Of a stretch of DNA of 16,776 nucleotides, positions 16,494-16,776 are shown one piece after another (position 1 is the stretch's first letter; each line of letters begins with the position of its first letter). A program made the translations under genes and the position numbers. The DNA is from Physocladia obscura (taxonomy: Eukaryota; Chytridiomycota; Chytridiomycetes; Chytridiales; Chytriomycetaceae), in the NCBI GenBank assembly GCA_027596945.1, contig JADGJH010000562.1:1-16776 (forward strand), written 5' to 3'. The notes below the pieces were generated by a model, which worked only from the letters and a program-made list of their open reading frames with translations, was not told where the DNA came from and made no database searches.

Positions 16494-16776
16494 TGAATAA
16501 TTATGTGTGTTATTAACAGCTGGTCAGGCATTGTTGGTAACACATTGCATAATTGTTATATATTATATCCAGTTGTTTTATTTTAGTGACTTGTCATTAT
16601 GCTTTAGTCTTTCAATATGTTGCCTAATACTTTATTGTAAAAACTATAGCACAATGTTGGGATTTTTCCTTGTAGTCTTGGCCTTTGACAAGTGAAATTA
16701 CCCAATCTTAGTTTGTTTGTGGCCAGCACATAACTATCTATTGAACTGTCATGCAAATATGAAGTGAGTGTACATC

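Larger units (their letters stand above)
16051..16776. other. AT-rich stretch, no supported gene
   Basis: A minus-strand frame of 82 codons (16294-16046) has a protein-like half (CEKPTSVISILFCFDQSLKNS, SFCGERFAQVMY) but no recognised family. Several of its Cys could be decayed Arg codons as in the chromovirus, which would make it another old remnant. Plus-strand frames here are hydrophobic and low in complexity and look like chance. The rest is T-rich with the short repeats listed separately. Confidence 0.35.

Noticed and set aside
1..16776. CRISPR array, prokaryotic operon, riboswitch or phage module
   Set aside because: No regular spaced repeats and no prokaryotic gene packing; spliced eukaryotic genes and LTR elements make a bacterial reading untenable.

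Overview
The window looks like a repeat-rich, AT-rich nuclear contig of a fungus. Two intact housekeeping genes can be rebuilt across short introns (51-99 bp): an RFT1 homologue on the minus strand (8228-10296, 5 exons, 599 codons plus stop) and a homologue of TFIIH subunit Tfb4/p34 on the plus strand (14563-15759, 5 exons, 313 codons plus stop). In both, every splice phase closes exactly and the joined protein restores family motifs. Short introns, a Tf1/Ty3-like chromovirus and DDE transposase debris fit an early-diverging fungus, perhaps a chytrid. That placement is inference.

Layout. 1-896 holds no recognisable gene. 897-5373 is a decayed Ty3/Gypsy chromovirus on the minus strand: gag with a zinc knuckle, protease, reverse transcriptase, RNase H, integrase and chromodomain. 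It has a primer-binding site at 5362-5371 and an LTR end at 5374; no 3' LTR is recognisable. 5700-8227 is AT-rich and holds a possible decayed coding remnant, TIR-like inverted repeats and unassigned ORFs. RFT1 follows. Between the divergent RFT1 and TFB4 starts lie 4.3 kb of debris: unassigned decayed reading frames, a broken IS630/Tc1-type DDE transposase, a Copia-like integrase fragment, an ATG-less frame and palindromes. After TFB4 the sequence is AT-rich with microsatellites and short tandem repeats.

The most notable signal is the CpG distribution. By hand count there are about 16 CpG in the 4.3 kb retroelement (961-5260) and about 85 in the 2 kb RFT1 locus (8341-10320); TFB4 is also CpG-rich, while the debris between the genes is nearly CpG-free. 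In the retroelement, positions where the family has arginine now read Cys or stop as TGN codons, as expected from C-to-T decay of CGN. This suggests methylated and deaminated (or RIP-like mutated) transposons around protected host genes.

I found no convincing new multi-gene system. The two host genes work in unrelated pathways (N-glycan precursor assembly at the ER; transcription and DNA repair) and are neighbours only by position.
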